Shown in pieces: positions 43,503 through 53,870 of a DNA stretch of 64,000 nt. The translations under genes and the position numbers were made by a program. The stretch is taken from NCBI GenBank assembly GCA_022793995.1, contig JAAWDY010000033.1:117621-181620 (forward strand), given 5' to 3'. Source of the DNA: Coprococcus sp. Its GTDB lineage: Bacteria > Bacillota > Clostridia > Lachnospirales > Lachnospiraceae. The notes below the pieces were generated by a model. That model worked only from the letters and a program-made list of their open reading frames with translations. It made no database searches and was not told the DNA's origin. The stretch's first letter is position 1; each line of letters begins with the position of its first letter.

Positions 43503-43739
43503 ATCCACGTAGGCGATGGGCATAATATGAATAAAGAGCGAAAGATGCCGATATACATGCATTTTAATCATAGATCTAAAGGAAAATTTAAAAATGGAAT
43601 ATTCTGGAAAGTAAAGCGCCATACAAATCTTTTCAGCTATGCCAATAAAATAGAAGTATGATGTTTTACGATTTTGAAATAATACTAGATATAACATGTT
43701 TTTTGAGAGGGAAGAAAACTGTTAATAGAGGTGTGAAAC

Positions 43740-45032
43740 ATGGAACAGTATATTATTAAGGGTGGGAATCCTCTGGTCGGTGAGGTGGAGATCGGAGGAG
43801 CAAAAAATGCCGCGCTTGCTATTTTGGCTGCGGCGATTATGACGGATGAGACTGTAACGATTGAGAACATCCCGGATGTGAACGATATTAACGTCCTGCT
43901 TGAAGCGATTGAGGGAATCGGCGCGGCGATCCAGCGGATTGACCGGCATTCTGTAAAAATTAATGGAAGCGGCATCAGAGATTTTAATATCGAGTATGAC
44001 TATATTAAGAAAATCCGGGCATCTTACTATTTGCTGGGCGCTCTGCTGGGGAAATATAAAAAAGCAGAAGTAGCTCTTCCAGGGGGATGTAATATTGGAA
44101 GCAGGCCGATCGACCAGCATTTGAAAGGGTTCCGCGCGCTGGGAGCTTATGTGGATATTGAACATGGCAAGATCATTGCAGAAGCGGACCGTCTGAAGGG
44201 GAGTCATATCTATTTTGATGTGGTTACTGTGGGGGCGACCATCAATGTTATGATGACGGCCTCTATGTCGGAAGGGCTTACGATCCTGGAAAATGTAGCG
44301 AAAGAGCCGCATGTGGTGGATGTGGCGAATTTCCTGAACAGTATGGGGGCTGATATCCGTGGAGCGGGAACCGATGTGATTAAGATCCGCGGTGTTTCTA
44401 AGCTACACAGCACCACCTACTCGATTATTCCAGACCAGATTGAAGCGGGAACTTTCATGTTCGCGGCAGCCGCTACCCGCGGGGATGTGACGGTGATGAA
44501 TGTGATTCCTAAGCATCTGGAGGCAACGATTGCAAAGCTGGTCGAAATGGGATGCGAAGTTGAAGAATTTGACGATGCAGTCCGGGTTGTATCCAAAGGG
44601 GATCTCCGCAAAACACATGTGAAGACGCTTCCCTATCCGGGATTTCCGACAGATATGCAGCCGCAGATTGGAGTCACCCTAGCTCTGAGTAGAGGGACAA
44701 GTACGATCACGGAGAGTATTTTTGAAAATCGGTTCAAATACCTGAGTGAGCTTGCGAGAATGGGCGCGAAGGTAAAAGTAGAGGGGAATTCCGCGACGAT
44801 CGAGGGCGTAAAAGCTTTATCCGCCGCGAGAGTGAGCGCGCCGGATTTGCGCGCCGGAGCGGCGCTTGTGATCGCGGGACTTGCGACGGACGGCGTCACG
44901 ATCGTAGACGATATTATGTATATCCAGCGGGGATATGAGCGTTTTGAAGAGAAGCTTGCCAGCCTGGGGGCGGTGATCGAGCGGGTGTCTACGGAACGTG
45001 AGATTCAGAAATTCCGGCTTCGCGTTAGCTAG
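43740..45032 (+). CDS. murA: UDP-N-acetylglucosamine 1-carboxyvinyltransferase
   Basis: GGNPLVGEVEIGGAKNAALAILAAAIM; LPGGCNIGSRPIDQHLKG. Confidence 0.96.
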   Translation: MEQYIIKGGNPLVGEVEIGGAKNAALAILAAAIMTDETVTIENIPDVNDINVLLEAIEGIGAAIQRIDRHSVKINGSGIRDFNIEYDYIKKIRASYYLLGALLGKYKKAEVALPGGCNIGSRPIDQHLKGFRALGAYVDIEHGKIIAEADRLKGSHIYFDVVTVGATINVMMTASMSEGLTILENVAKEPHVVDVANFLNSMGADIRGAGTDVIKIRGVSKLHSTTYSIIPDQIEAGTFMFAAAATRGDVTVMNVIPKHLEATIAKLVEMGCEVEEFDDAVRVVSKGDLRKTHVKTLPYPGFPTDMQPQIGVTLALSRGTSTITESIFENRFKYLSELARMGAKVKVEGNSATIEGVKALSAARVSAPDLRAGAALVIAGLATDGVTIVDDIMYIQRGYERFEEKLASLGAVIERVSTEREIQKFRLRVS

Positions 45033-45080
45033 AGAAGAGGATGAATATTTTAAAACAATAACTTATTGCTTTACCGCACT

Positions 45081-45110
45081 AGCCGTCACTATCTTAGTGG
45101 CGGCTTTTTA
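45081..45110 (+). terminator. terminator after murA
   Basis: AGCCGTCACTA-TCT-TAGTGGCGGCTTTTT. Confidence 0.8.
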
Positions 45111-45353
45111 AGAAAAGAATAGAAAAATCCCCAGACTGTACGCCGCTACAATTTGGGGATTCATTCTACGTTCACATGGAACTGTCATATCTTTTTGCCT
45201 GCTGGCATTATAGCATATGTAAAATTTTTTTCAATATACTTTTGGCAATTTAAAATTTACCCTGAATTAAAATTTATCCTTATCTGGTATCGGTTAAATC
45301 AGAGTATGTAAGCAATTACTATAGGCGGAAAGCCTTCTACGGAGGGATAAGAA

Positions 45354-46739
45354 TTGGAAGAAACAAAAAAGAAAAAAGGGTTGCTGTACGTAAGAAGAAT
45401 CCTGTTATTACTGCTTTTCTATGTTGTCATAAGTTTGGTCGTACCGCCGTTATTCCATAAGTCTGTCACAGAAAAGACGAGCGGCCGCGACGCGGAAGGG
45501 ACGGCGCAGGAGAGGATACTAAGCATAGATAATAATATGGACGCGCTGCTGTGGAGGCTGCGTTTAATCGAACAGGCACAGGAAAGTATCGTACTGGTTA
45601 CATTTGATTTCCGGGATGATAACAGCGGGCGCGACATTATGGCCGCCCTTCTTCACGCTGCGGACAGAGGGGTGCAGGTGCGTGTGATCGTAGACGGCAT
45701 CAATGGAGCGCTGCGGCTGTCAGGAAGCGAGAATTTTCGGGAACTGGCGTCTCATGAACGCGTAGAAGTAAAATTGTACAACCCGGTCAATCCTGTGAAA
45801 TTGTGGGAAACAAACTATCGCATGCATGATAAATATTTGATCGCGGATGATTTTGCCTATATTTTAGGAGGGCGGAACACAGACGATCTGTTTCTGGGAA
45901 ATTACGCGAAATCCTATAACGAGGACAGGGATATCCTGGTATATGAGACAGAGCCGGGAAAAGGCGGTTCTTACCAGCAGCTTTGGGAGTATTTTGAACG
46001 AATATGGACTCTGCCCTGCTGCGAGCTGTTTGAAAGGGAGGGAGATACCGGGGGATATCTGGACAAGCATTACCAAGAACTCAAAGAAAAGTATCCGGCG
46101 GCGTTTGCCACGCCGGACTGGGAAGAAGCAGCGATTGAGCCGGAGAGCATCGAGCTGTGCACGAATCCGATCGAGCCGGAAAATAAGGAGCCGGTCCTTT
46201 GGGGGAGGATGGTGGAGGAGATGGAGCGAAAAGACGATGTCTTGATACAGACGCCGTATATTATCTGCAGCAAGGAAATGTACCAGGATTTGACTGGCCT
46301 CAATGCAGACCATCCGAAGGTGGAGGTCATGATTAATGCGGTGGAAAAGGGTTCCAATCCTTTCGGATGCACGGATTATCTGAACGAAAAGAAGAACGTC
46401 CAAAAGACGGGCAGCAGTATTTACGAATATTTGGGCGATCAAGCATTACATACAAAAACGATCCTGGCAGGAAAGAACATTAGTATAGTGGGTTCCTGTA
46501 ACCTGGATATGCGGAGTATTTACCTAGACACAGAAATGATGCTGATTATTGACAGTCCTGAGCTGAACGAGATGCTTCGCAGTCAGATCGAAGAATTGGC
46601 TAAGAAAAGCCGAAAAGTACTCCCCGGCGGCGCGGTGATAGACGGGGCGGATTATAAAGCCGCAAAGCCGGATGCGAAAAAGAAAATTTTTTATGGGATA
46701 CTGCGCGTGGTAATCATTCCTTTCCGGCATTTGCTTTAA
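45354..46739 (+). CDS. phospholipase D-like/cardiolipin synthase family protein (TTG start)
   Basis: Two HxKxxxxD motifs: HDKYLIADD and HTKTILAGKNISIVGSCNLDMRS; N-terminal TM. Confidence 0.88.
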   Translation: MEETKKKKGLLYVRRILLLLLFYVVISLVVPPLFHKSVTEKTSGRDAEGTAQERILSIDNNMDALLWRLRLIEQAQESIVLVTFDFRDDNSGRDIMAALLHAADRGVQVRVIVDGINGALRLSGSENFRELASHERVEVKLYNPVNPVKLWETNYRMHDKYLIADDFAYILGGRNTDDLFLGNYAKSYNEDRDILVYETEPGKGGSYQQLWEYFERIWTLPCCELFEREGDTGGYLDKHYQELKEKYPAAFATPDWEEAAIEPESIELCTNPIEPENKEPVLWGRMVEEMERKDDVLIQTPYIICSKEMYQDLTGLNADHPKVEVMINAVEKGSNPFGCTDYLNEKKNVQKTGSSIYEYLGDQALHTKTILAGKNISIVGSCNLDMRSIYLDTEMMLIIDSPELNEMLRSQIEELAKKSRKVLPGGAVIDGADYKAAKPDAKKKIFYGILRVVIIPFRHLL

Positions 46740-46840
46740 GATGGGAGTTTGTAGATGGGCGTTAGAGATGGATATGCCTTGCATACAGGTGGAAAGAATG
46801 ATAAACTTAAGGCAAAATTAAGAGGGGAGTGCGGCGGCTG

Positions 46841-47597
46841 TGAAACGGAAATTTAATATTACCGGTATGTGTGTGCCGGAACAGCACTATATGGTTGATA
46901 TCAGCAGGCAGGTGTCGGAGATACAAGAGCAGGTGTGAAACGTGCGAAGAACAGGACAATCACCTTCTGGTCTGTGATACTTGCCGGGGTCTATGATGTA
47001 AAGAATCTGAGACGGAAACTGCGGACAAAAGAGGAACATAAAGAAAACAGTCCGTGGAATATTGCCGCTGATTTTGATGTCAAAATGAGTTTTGGACAGG
47101 AAGAAATTGCTGGGATGCTGTTGGAATATGAGGCCGACCATCATACCGGGATGGATGTAAGATATATGTCGGGACTTTTATATGATTACACATCCGGCTA
47201 TCCGTTTCTGGTATCAAAGCTGTGCAAACTGATCGCAGAAAGGACGGGAGGCGGGGAAGAACCGGACTGGAATCGGAGAGGTTTCTTGGCGGCAGAGCGT
47301 GTCCTGTCTTCGTCCGATCATTAATGGAATTGGAAATTATTATATTGAAGCGCAGACACGAGATATGGAGCGTACGGATGTAATTGTGGATTATCGCGGC
47401 GAACAGTTTGTGATTGAGTTAAAGATATGGAGAGGAGAAGCTTACCATAATAAAGGGGAGGAGCAACTGAGCGAATACCTGGATTCCTATCATTTACAAA
47501 AAGGATATATGCTTACTTTTAATTTCAATAGAAAAAAGAAATTGGTGTGAAAGAAGTAATGCGGGATGGGAAAATGCTGATGGAGGCTGTGGTATAA
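46841..47597 (+). pseudogene. degenerate AAA-ATPase-like / PD-(D/E)XK nuclease family gene
   Basis: Fragments in different frames: KRKFNITGMCVPEQHYMVDISRQV (N-term), ORF 46935-47324 (middle), ORF 47299-47550 (nuclease IVDYRGEQFVIELKIWRG), then GVKEVMRDGKMLMEAVV*; Walker A region missing. Confidence 0.8.
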
Positions 47598-47651
47598 ACA
47601 CGTTGATAAAAAATACTATGTGGGTAAGCCGCGGAACTGGGAGGGACATTT

Positions 47652-48116
47652 ATGCTGAAAATTATTTTCAACAGAGGCGCAAAGGATATAGAGGATGCAA
47701 ACTATGTATTTAGCCCGGATACCTATTTTAAATACAATTATGAGGACGAGTGGTTTGAAGATGAACTGGTGAAAGAGATGGTACAGGATGTGGACCGTTC
47801 AACAGTAGAATCAGCACATTCTATTAGCAGCCCAGTTCTCGGGATCATTGCCCCGGAAAGATTGTCGGGCGGTGTGAAAGCCCTCATCATTATGTATAAA
47901 GAACCCAATCTCATCGTGAATGCATCCGCCTGCGGCAATAACTGTGCAAAATGGATACTGGAGATTGGGAAGAGACAAGATATTACAATCAGGCTTGGTT
48001 ACGAGATGGAGTTTGAAGAACCTTTTGATATATGCATTGTGAATAGTGGAACGGTGATCCATAATTATTTAGATTTTCTAAAAGAGTTCCAGGAGGTGGA
48101 AATCTTTGAAGGGTAG
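47652..48116 (+). CDS. DUF4869-like protein
   Basis: MLKIIFNRGAKDIEDANYVFSPDTYFKYNYEDEWFED...; overlaps next gene by 11 bp. Confidence 0.7.
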   Translation: MLKIIFNRGAKDIEDANYVFSPDTYFKYNYEDEWFEDELVKEMVQDVDRSTVESAHSISSPVLGIIAPERLSGGVKALIIMYKEPNLIVNASACGNNCAKWILEIGKRQDITIRLGYEMEFEEPFDICIVNSGTVIHNYLDFLKEFQEVEIFEG

Positions 48117-49071
48117 TATAAAAGTTGTGGTTTCGACTAAAAAACTTCGGTATGAGCTGAATCTACGCAGAAATATTACAATTATTCAGGGAGACAGCGC
48201 CACTGGAAAAACAACGTTGATCCAGATATTAAGCGATTATCAGGCAGGAAGAACTGGTCCTGGTACAGAAGTAATAAGCAATAAAAAATGTGTTGTTTTG
48301 TCGGGGGATGCGGAAAGTGCGATAATAAGGTTAAGGTCATTGGCAGATACGATTGTATTTGTTGATGAGCAGGAAAAATTTTTATATTCTAAAGCGTTTG
48401 CAGAGGCAGTGTTGGATTCTGCCTGTTATTTTGTTTTCGTTACAAGAGACGGTCTGAACATGCTGCCATATAGTGTGAATGAAATCTATTACCTCAAAAA
48501 CAGTGGATATTATCAGAATACCAAACAGGTATATAATTCTATGCATCAGGTATATCCGAATCGAGAAGGGTTACAGAAGACAGAGCCGACTATTCTTCTT
48601 ACAGAAGATTCTAATGCAGGTTATGAGATGTACAAGAATATCTGTCACGGCACAAAGGTAATATGTAATTCGGCGGGCGGCAAATCCAATGTGGCAAAAT
48701 ATATTCTAAATAATAGGGATGAACGGATATTGGCTATTGTTGACGGCGCGGCTTTCGGTGCTGATATGCAAAGCGTGGTACATGCATTAGAAATAAGCAA
48801 AGGAAGCTACGTGTGGACTCCGGAATCATTTGAATATTTGATTCTAAAGTCGGATATTATTCAGGCGAAGGGGCTGAATAATATCATGGAGTCTCCTGAA
48901 GATTTTATCGAAAGCGGGAAATATTGCTCATGGGAAAGATTTTTCACAGGGTTGCTTGAAGAACTTACAAAAAATACGCCTTATGCTTATAGTAAAAAGA
49001 AGCTTAACCCGAATTACCTTACAAGGGGGAATATTGATAAGTTTAAAAAAATGATTCCATACGAAATTTAA
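48106..49071 (+). CDS. P-loop ATPase with C-terminal Toprim-like segment, unknown function (start as in ORF track)
   Basis: Walker A GDSATGKTT, Walker B TIVFVDEQE, Toprim-like ILLTEDSNAGYEMY...ILAIVDGAAFGAD. Confidence 0.7.
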   Translation: MKGSIKVVVSTKKLRYELNLRRNITIIQGDSATGKTTLIQILSDYQAGRTGPGTEVISNKKCVVLSGDAESAIIRLRSLADTIVFVDEQEKFLYSKAFAEAVLDSACYFVFVTRDGLNMLPYSVNEIYYLKNSGYYQNTKQVYNSMHQVYPNREGLQKTEPTILLTEDSNAGYEMYKNICHGTKVICNSAGGKSNVAKYILNNRDERILAIVDGAAFGADMQSVVHALEISKGSYVWTPESFEYLILKSDIIQAKGLNNIMESPEDFIESGKYCSWERFFTGLLEELTKNTPYAYSKKKLNPNYLTRGNIDKFKKMIPYEI

Positions 49072-49096
49072 CTATAGAAAAGGAGGGGATATAAGC

Positions 49097-50116
49097 ATGC
49101 TTTTGATTTCATTCATTATTTTCCTGGTTCCATTCTGCATTTTTGCGGCAGTCATGGTGCGTGATCCTCGGACATTATGGAGCGGGGTTACTTTTTTCTG
49201 GATGATGGCGGGCCTGGCCCTCTCCATGTTTCTTATTTTAGCTTACTATTCGGAATGGCTCTCGAGGCGTCCAGCCTTCATTGGCGTTCTGGTTTTTTTG
49301 GCCGCGCTGGCGGTGTGCGGGGTAATTGCATTCCCAATCGTCCTGATTGTGATGTTTTTTGTCGAAGGGATTAAGGTGATCCGGCATGAGGGGATGAGAG
49401 TGTCCAATTTGCTTTCCGTGTTCTTTTCCGTTTTATTGGCGGCTTATCTGACTGTATGGCCGATGATAGGCAATCTAAGCAGAGACACAGGGAGTACAAT
49501 GTTCTATATAATTATCAGTTTTGCCGCGGTGTACGTGTTGGCTTTGATGGCAATGTATGTACTTTCCGCCATCCTCAATCTCATCCATCTGAAGAAGAAC
49601 AGAAAAGCGGACTATATTATTGTGCTGGGCTGTGGAATCAACGGGAGCAAGGTTACTCCGCTTTTAGCGGCGCGAATCGAAAGAGGGATTAGGCTCTTAA
49701 GCGATAATCCAAACGCAGTATTGATTATGTCCGGCGGGCAGGGAGCCGGCGAGGATATTCCCGAGAGCGAGGCAATGGCGTTCTATGCGATGGAAAAAGG
49801 GGTTGATATAGAGAAGATCATCATGGAACGAAAGTCGGTATCAACGGAAGAGAACCTGCAGTTTTCCAGAGAACTGATGACGAAACAGAACCCTAAGATC
49901 ATCCTTGTCACAACTGCTTATCATCTGTTCCGGGCATTGATACTGGCGAGACAACAGGGAATAAAATGCGTCGGTTTTGGAGCAAAAACAAAATGGTATT
50001 TTACATTGAACGCCTTGATACGTGAGTTCATGGGGTATCTGAGCCTTACATGGCGCAGGCATGCCACAGTGATCGCGATCGTAGCGGGCATTGTATTGGT
50101 GACCCATATTTTCTGA
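49097..50116 (+). CDS. YdcF family (DUF218) membrane protein
   Basis: ADYIIVLGCGINGSKVTPLLAARIERGIRLL...MSGGQGAGEDIPESEAM; four N-terminal TM. Confidence 0.88.
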   Translation: MLLISFIIFLVPFCIFAAVMVRDPRTLWSGVTFFWMMAGLALSMFLILAYYSEWLSRRPAFIGVLVFLAALAVCGVIAFPIVLIVMFFVEGIKVIRHEGMRVSNLLSVFFSVLLAAYLTVWPMIGNLSRDTGSTMFYIIISFAAVYVLALMAMYVLSAILNLIHLKKNRKADYIIVLGCGINGSKVTPLLAARIERGIRLLSDNPNAVLIMSGGQGAGEDIPESEAMAFYAMEKGVDIEKIIMERKSVSTEENLQFSRELMTKQNPKIILVTTAYHLFRALILARQQGIKCVGFGAKTKWYFTLNALIREFMGYLSLTWRRHATVIAIVAGIVLVTHIF

Positions 50117-50126
50117 TGGTGAAAAA

Positions 50127-51011
50127 TTACTGTTTTTCTATATCCCTTACAAATTCGATAAATTCTTTTTCACGCTGGTTTAGACAATAGTTTTTCATTG
50201 TCACATAAACGGAGCAAAGAAAGATCTCCCTGTCTTCAAAAGGAAGCAGCACAAAGTCACTATTTTCCGGCTGTTTTGGAAACGCCATAGAAGTTAGGTA
50301 TTCTCCGCTCTTTAGGACATCATTAAAACTCCCCCTGTCGGACACCTCCAGCAAATGGGGGTGCTCTTCGATCCCCAGAATATCTAGATACTTCTTGGAG
50401 TATTCATCGCTATAGGTCACATAAGGATAATCATTCAGGTTTTCCACTTTTATTCCCGCTGTCTGTGCAAGAGGGTGATTCTTATACATATACGCATATA
50501 CCTGCATAGGCGCTAAAAGCTCTGTGGCAAGAAGGTTATATTCCGAGATCATTTTCATATAGAGGCGATGCTTTTCTTTTACAAAAAACACAATCCCTAT
50601 TGTGCTGTCTCCCAAAGAGACGGACTCAAGCGTCTCCTTGATTCCCATTTCCTTCAACCTATCGGAACACTTATAATCGGACGCATTATGGAACCGCAGG
50701 AATTTGTCCATGACATACGCTGTATGATAGCAGGATATATTAAGCTTCTGTTCTTCTTCATTCACATTCATTTCGCAGATTCTCTTTAGCTCACGTAGAA
50801 TAATCTTTGTGCTCTTTATAAATTCTTTCCCTTCCCGCGTAAGGGTGACCCCGGCCGCAGTTCGGTTGAATATCCGGTATCCCAGCTCATCTTCAAGGCT
50901 TTTTATCATACCGCTTAAGTAAGGCTGAGAGATATATAGATTCTGCGACGCTTTTCTGATAGCGCCGGCCTTTGCCACTTCCAAAGCATATTCTAAATGA
51001 TGAAAATTCAT
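50127..51011 (-). CDS. LysR family transcriptional regulator
   Basis: MNFHHLEYALEVAKAGAIRKASQNLYISQPYLSGMIKSLEDELGYRIFNRT. Confidence 0.92.
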   Translation of the reverse strand: MNFHHLEYALEVAKAGAIRKASQNLYISQPYLSGMIKSLEDELGYRIFNRTAAGVTLTREGKEFIKSTKIILRELKRICEMNVNEEEQKLNISCYHTAYVMDKFLRFHNASDYKCSDRLKEMGIKETLESVSLGDSTIGIVFFVKEKHRLYMKMISEYNLLATELLAPMQVYAYMYKNHPLAQTAGIKVENLNDYPYVTYSDEYSKKYLDILGIEEHPHLLEVSDRGSFNDVLKSGEYLTSMAFPKQPENSDFVLLPFEDREIFLCSVYVTMKNYCLNQREKEFIEFVRDIEKQ

Positions 51012-51166
51012 ATTTAGCCTCCCACTATAAATTTACGTATATATAACTAATTACCTATATCTTCTCACAATTTTGAGGATAACGCAAACCGTTTATCACA
51101 TGGTATCATCTTTAAGTAAGGAAAGGAACCATCCTGAACCAACAAAAACAAAGGAGAACAAAGAAA

Positions 51167-51899
51167 ATGAAAGAGTATCTATCGATTGCCAATTCAAAAG
51201 TGATGGCCTTTGCATGCGGAATCGTAATTATCTACGTGCTGGGGCAATCCCTGTTTTTTATGCGCCGTGCGTGGAAACGCGGGAAAGAGATCGGAATGGA
51301 CACAAAGGTAATGAAGAGTACGGTAAGCGGGAGCGCGCTTTTTTCCATTGTCCCAAGCATCCCCATCCTGATTATCCTGGTTATGCTGATGTCCGTATTG
51401 GGGAATTATTTTCCATGGCTGCGCCTCTCGGTCATAGGTTCAAGCTCTTATGAAAATGTTGCCGCCAATATTGCCGCGCGGTCGTTCGGGCTTCTGTCTT
51501 ATACGGACGAAGGATACAACGCGACGATCTTCATCAGTACGCTGTGGGCAATGTCCATCTGTATCCTTTACGAACCATTGCTTGTCATGTTCGGACAGAA
51601 GAGCCTTGACAAGGGCATGGGAAAACTTAGGAAAAATAAGCCTGTCATCTATAACCTTCTGATCGACGGTATATTTATCGCCATGATGGGATGGTTCCTG
51701 CGCGCCATACATGACCTACTGGACGGAAAAACCGGAGCAGGTCTTATCCCTGGCCGCGCTGGTTACCGGAGGCGCTGCGGCGCTCATATTGAACTGGCTT
51801 GCCCAAAAGACCAACAAACATTTCCTGACAGAGATGTCATTCCCTGGCGGCATGCTGATGGGAATGCTCGGAGCATATATTGTCAATTTGTTCTTATAA
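51167..51899 (+). pseudogene. DUF5058-like membrane protein interrupted by a frameshift near A5 tract 51727-51731
   Basis: Frame 1 gives ...RAIHDLLDGK then loses membrane character; +1 frame continues PEQVLSLAALVTGGAAALILNWLAQKTNKHFLTEMSFPGGMLMGMLGAYIVNLFL. Confidence 0.75.
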
Positions 51900-51929
51900 G
51901 AATGTCTGTTAATCAGAATTGGAGGGAAA

Positions 51930-52643
51930 ATGATGAAGAAAGAAGCAGCAAACGCACAGGAAAACTATACAAATAAAACGCACCGTATCGGAAAGATCAG
52001 TACATTGATCGCAATATTATTGATATTGATGGTTCCTGCGGTTATCACGGTGATATATGGTAAGGAGGTGGAAATCCAGATTCCGAATACCGTAAGTGCC
52101 ATTATTACATTGTCGGCAATCTACGGCACGGTAAGCGTGGTGGAAGTCGTATCCTTCTCGCCATTCTTAGGCTCTGCTGGGACCTATCTTTCCTTTATCA
52201 CAGGAAATATTATGAATATGAAGCTGCCCGCCGCGACCAATGCGCTCCGGGTAAATAATGTAGAACGGGGAACAGACGAAGGGGAAGTGATTACCACCCT
52301 TGCAATCGGGGCGTCCTCCATTGTCACAACAATCATTCTGTTCTTAGGCATGTTGTTCCTCGGAAGGCTCCTGGTTCCGGTTATTACCGGGCCCGCCCTG
52401 GCGCCTGCGTTTAACAATGTCACGCCCGCTCTCACAGGAGCGCTTGCCGCACCGTATTTTATGAAGAATAAGAAGCTCAGTATTCCTACTGCCATAGCGG
52501 GCTGCCTTCTTTACCTCATTCTTGGATATGACTTTATGTCGTCCGGCTATAGCTTCTTTATGCTGGGCTTTATTGTAGTCAGTTTCTTATGCTACCTTCT
52601 TCTTTACAAGACAGGGATTGTAAAAGAAAATGTAAAACGCTAA
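51930..52643 (+). CDS. multi-pass membrane protein, probable transporter partner of the preceding gene
   Basis: Five or more TM segments; operon position. Confidence 0.7.
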   Translation: MMKKEAANAQENYTNKTHRIGKISTLIAILLILMVPAVITVIYGKEVEIQIPNTVSAIITLSAIYGTVSVVEVVSFSPFLGSAGTYLSFITGNIMNMKLPAATNALRVNNVERGTDEGEVITTLAIGASSIVTTIILFLGMLFLGRLLVPVITGPALAPAFNNVTPALTGALAAPYFMKNKKLSIPTAIAGCLLYLILGYDFMSSGYSFFMLGFIVVSFLCYLLLYKTGIVKENVKR

Positions 52644-52683
52644 TATTCGTTAAGACAACATGATAGAAAGCGAGGATATCATA

Positions 52684-53856
52684 ATGAAGGATCAAATATT
52701 ACAGGAAGCTAAAGAGATGCAGGAAGAACTTATAAAATGGCGACACTCCCTGCACAAAATTCCTGAACTGGGGCTTAATCTCCCAAACACGGCCGCGTTT
52801 GTGAAAGAAACACTCGCCGGGATGGATATCGAGTTTACGGAATATAAAGAATGCTCGTGCATCACCGCTACCCTGGGCAAGGGAGGGAAATGCTTCCTTC
52901 TGCGCAGTGACATGGACGGTCTGCCGATGCAGGAGGAATCCGGGGAGAGCTTCGCTTCGGAAAACGGATGTATGCACTCCTGCGGACACGACCTGCACGC
53001 CTCGATTCTGTTAGGCGCCGCAAAGCTTCTGAAAAAGCATGAAAGCGAGTTGAAGGGAACGGTTAAACTTTTGTTTCAGTCTGGGGAAGAAACCTTTGAA
53101 GGCGCAAAAGCCGCCATCGAAGCAGGCGTTATGGAGAACCCCCATGTCGACGCCGCGTTTGCGATGCACGTCGCCTCCATCCTGCCCGCGAATACGATCA
53201 TTTACGGAACTTACCCTATGGCGGCCGTCTACGGCTTCCGGGTCAACCTTACTGGAATAGGGACTCACGGTTCCACACCGCAGCTTGGCGTCGACCCGAT
53301 TAATACTGGCGTACATGCTTATCTCGCGCTTCAGGAGCTGATAGCAAGAGAAATCTCCTCCACCGATGAGGCGGCTCTTACCATAGGGCGTTTCAGCGCG
53401 GGCGCCGTATCCAACGTCATCCCGGAACGGGCGGTTCTTGAAGGGACGCTTCGGACCTTTAAGCCGGAGATCCGTTCCAGGCTGATGAAACGGATTGACG
53501 AGGTGGTACGCTCGGTTGCGAACACGTATCGTACGGAAGTGGAGATCGAGACGCTGAGCGATATTCCGCCGGTTACGTGCAGCCCGGAAATGAATCAGGA
53601 AATCCTTGCGTCCATCCATGAGATGAATCCAGAAATACAGACATTGCCTTACTATCATGTGATGGGTTCCGAAGATTTTGCTTTCATTTCCGATATGGTT
53701 CCTTCCAGCTATTTCGGTCTTGGGGCGGGAATTGAAGACCAGACTAAATGGCTAGGGCAGCATAACCCAAGGGTACGTTTTTCCGACAATTGCCTTGCGC
53801 TTGGGGCGGCGGTATACACAAAAGCAGCCATAGACTGGCTGAACGCTCATTCTTAG
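52684..53856 (+). CDS. M20 family amidohydrolase/aminoacylase
   Basis: WRHSLHKIPELGLNLPNTAAFV, MHSCGHDLHASILLGAAKLL, HVMGSEDFAFISD. Confidence 0.93.
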   Translation: MKDQILQEAKEMQEELIKWRHSLHKIPELGLNLPNTAAFVKETLAGMDIEFTEYKECSCITATLGKGGKCFLLRSDMDGLPMQEESGESFASENGCMHSCGHDLHASILLGAAKLLKKHESELKGTVKLLFQSGEETFEGAKAAIEAGVMENPHVDAAFAMHVASILPANTIIYGTYPMAAVYGFRVNLTGIGTHGSTPQLGVDPINTGVHAYLALQELIAREISSTDEAALTIGRFSAGAVSNVIPERAVLEGTLRTFKPEIRSRLMKRIDEVVRSVANTYRTEVEIETLSDIPPVTCSPEMNQEILASIHEMNPEIQTLPYYHVMGSEDFAFISDMVPSSYFGLGAGIEDQTKWLGQHNPRVRFSDNCLALGAAVYTKAAIDWLNAHS

Positions 53857-53870
53857 GCTGCTTAGGCTGA

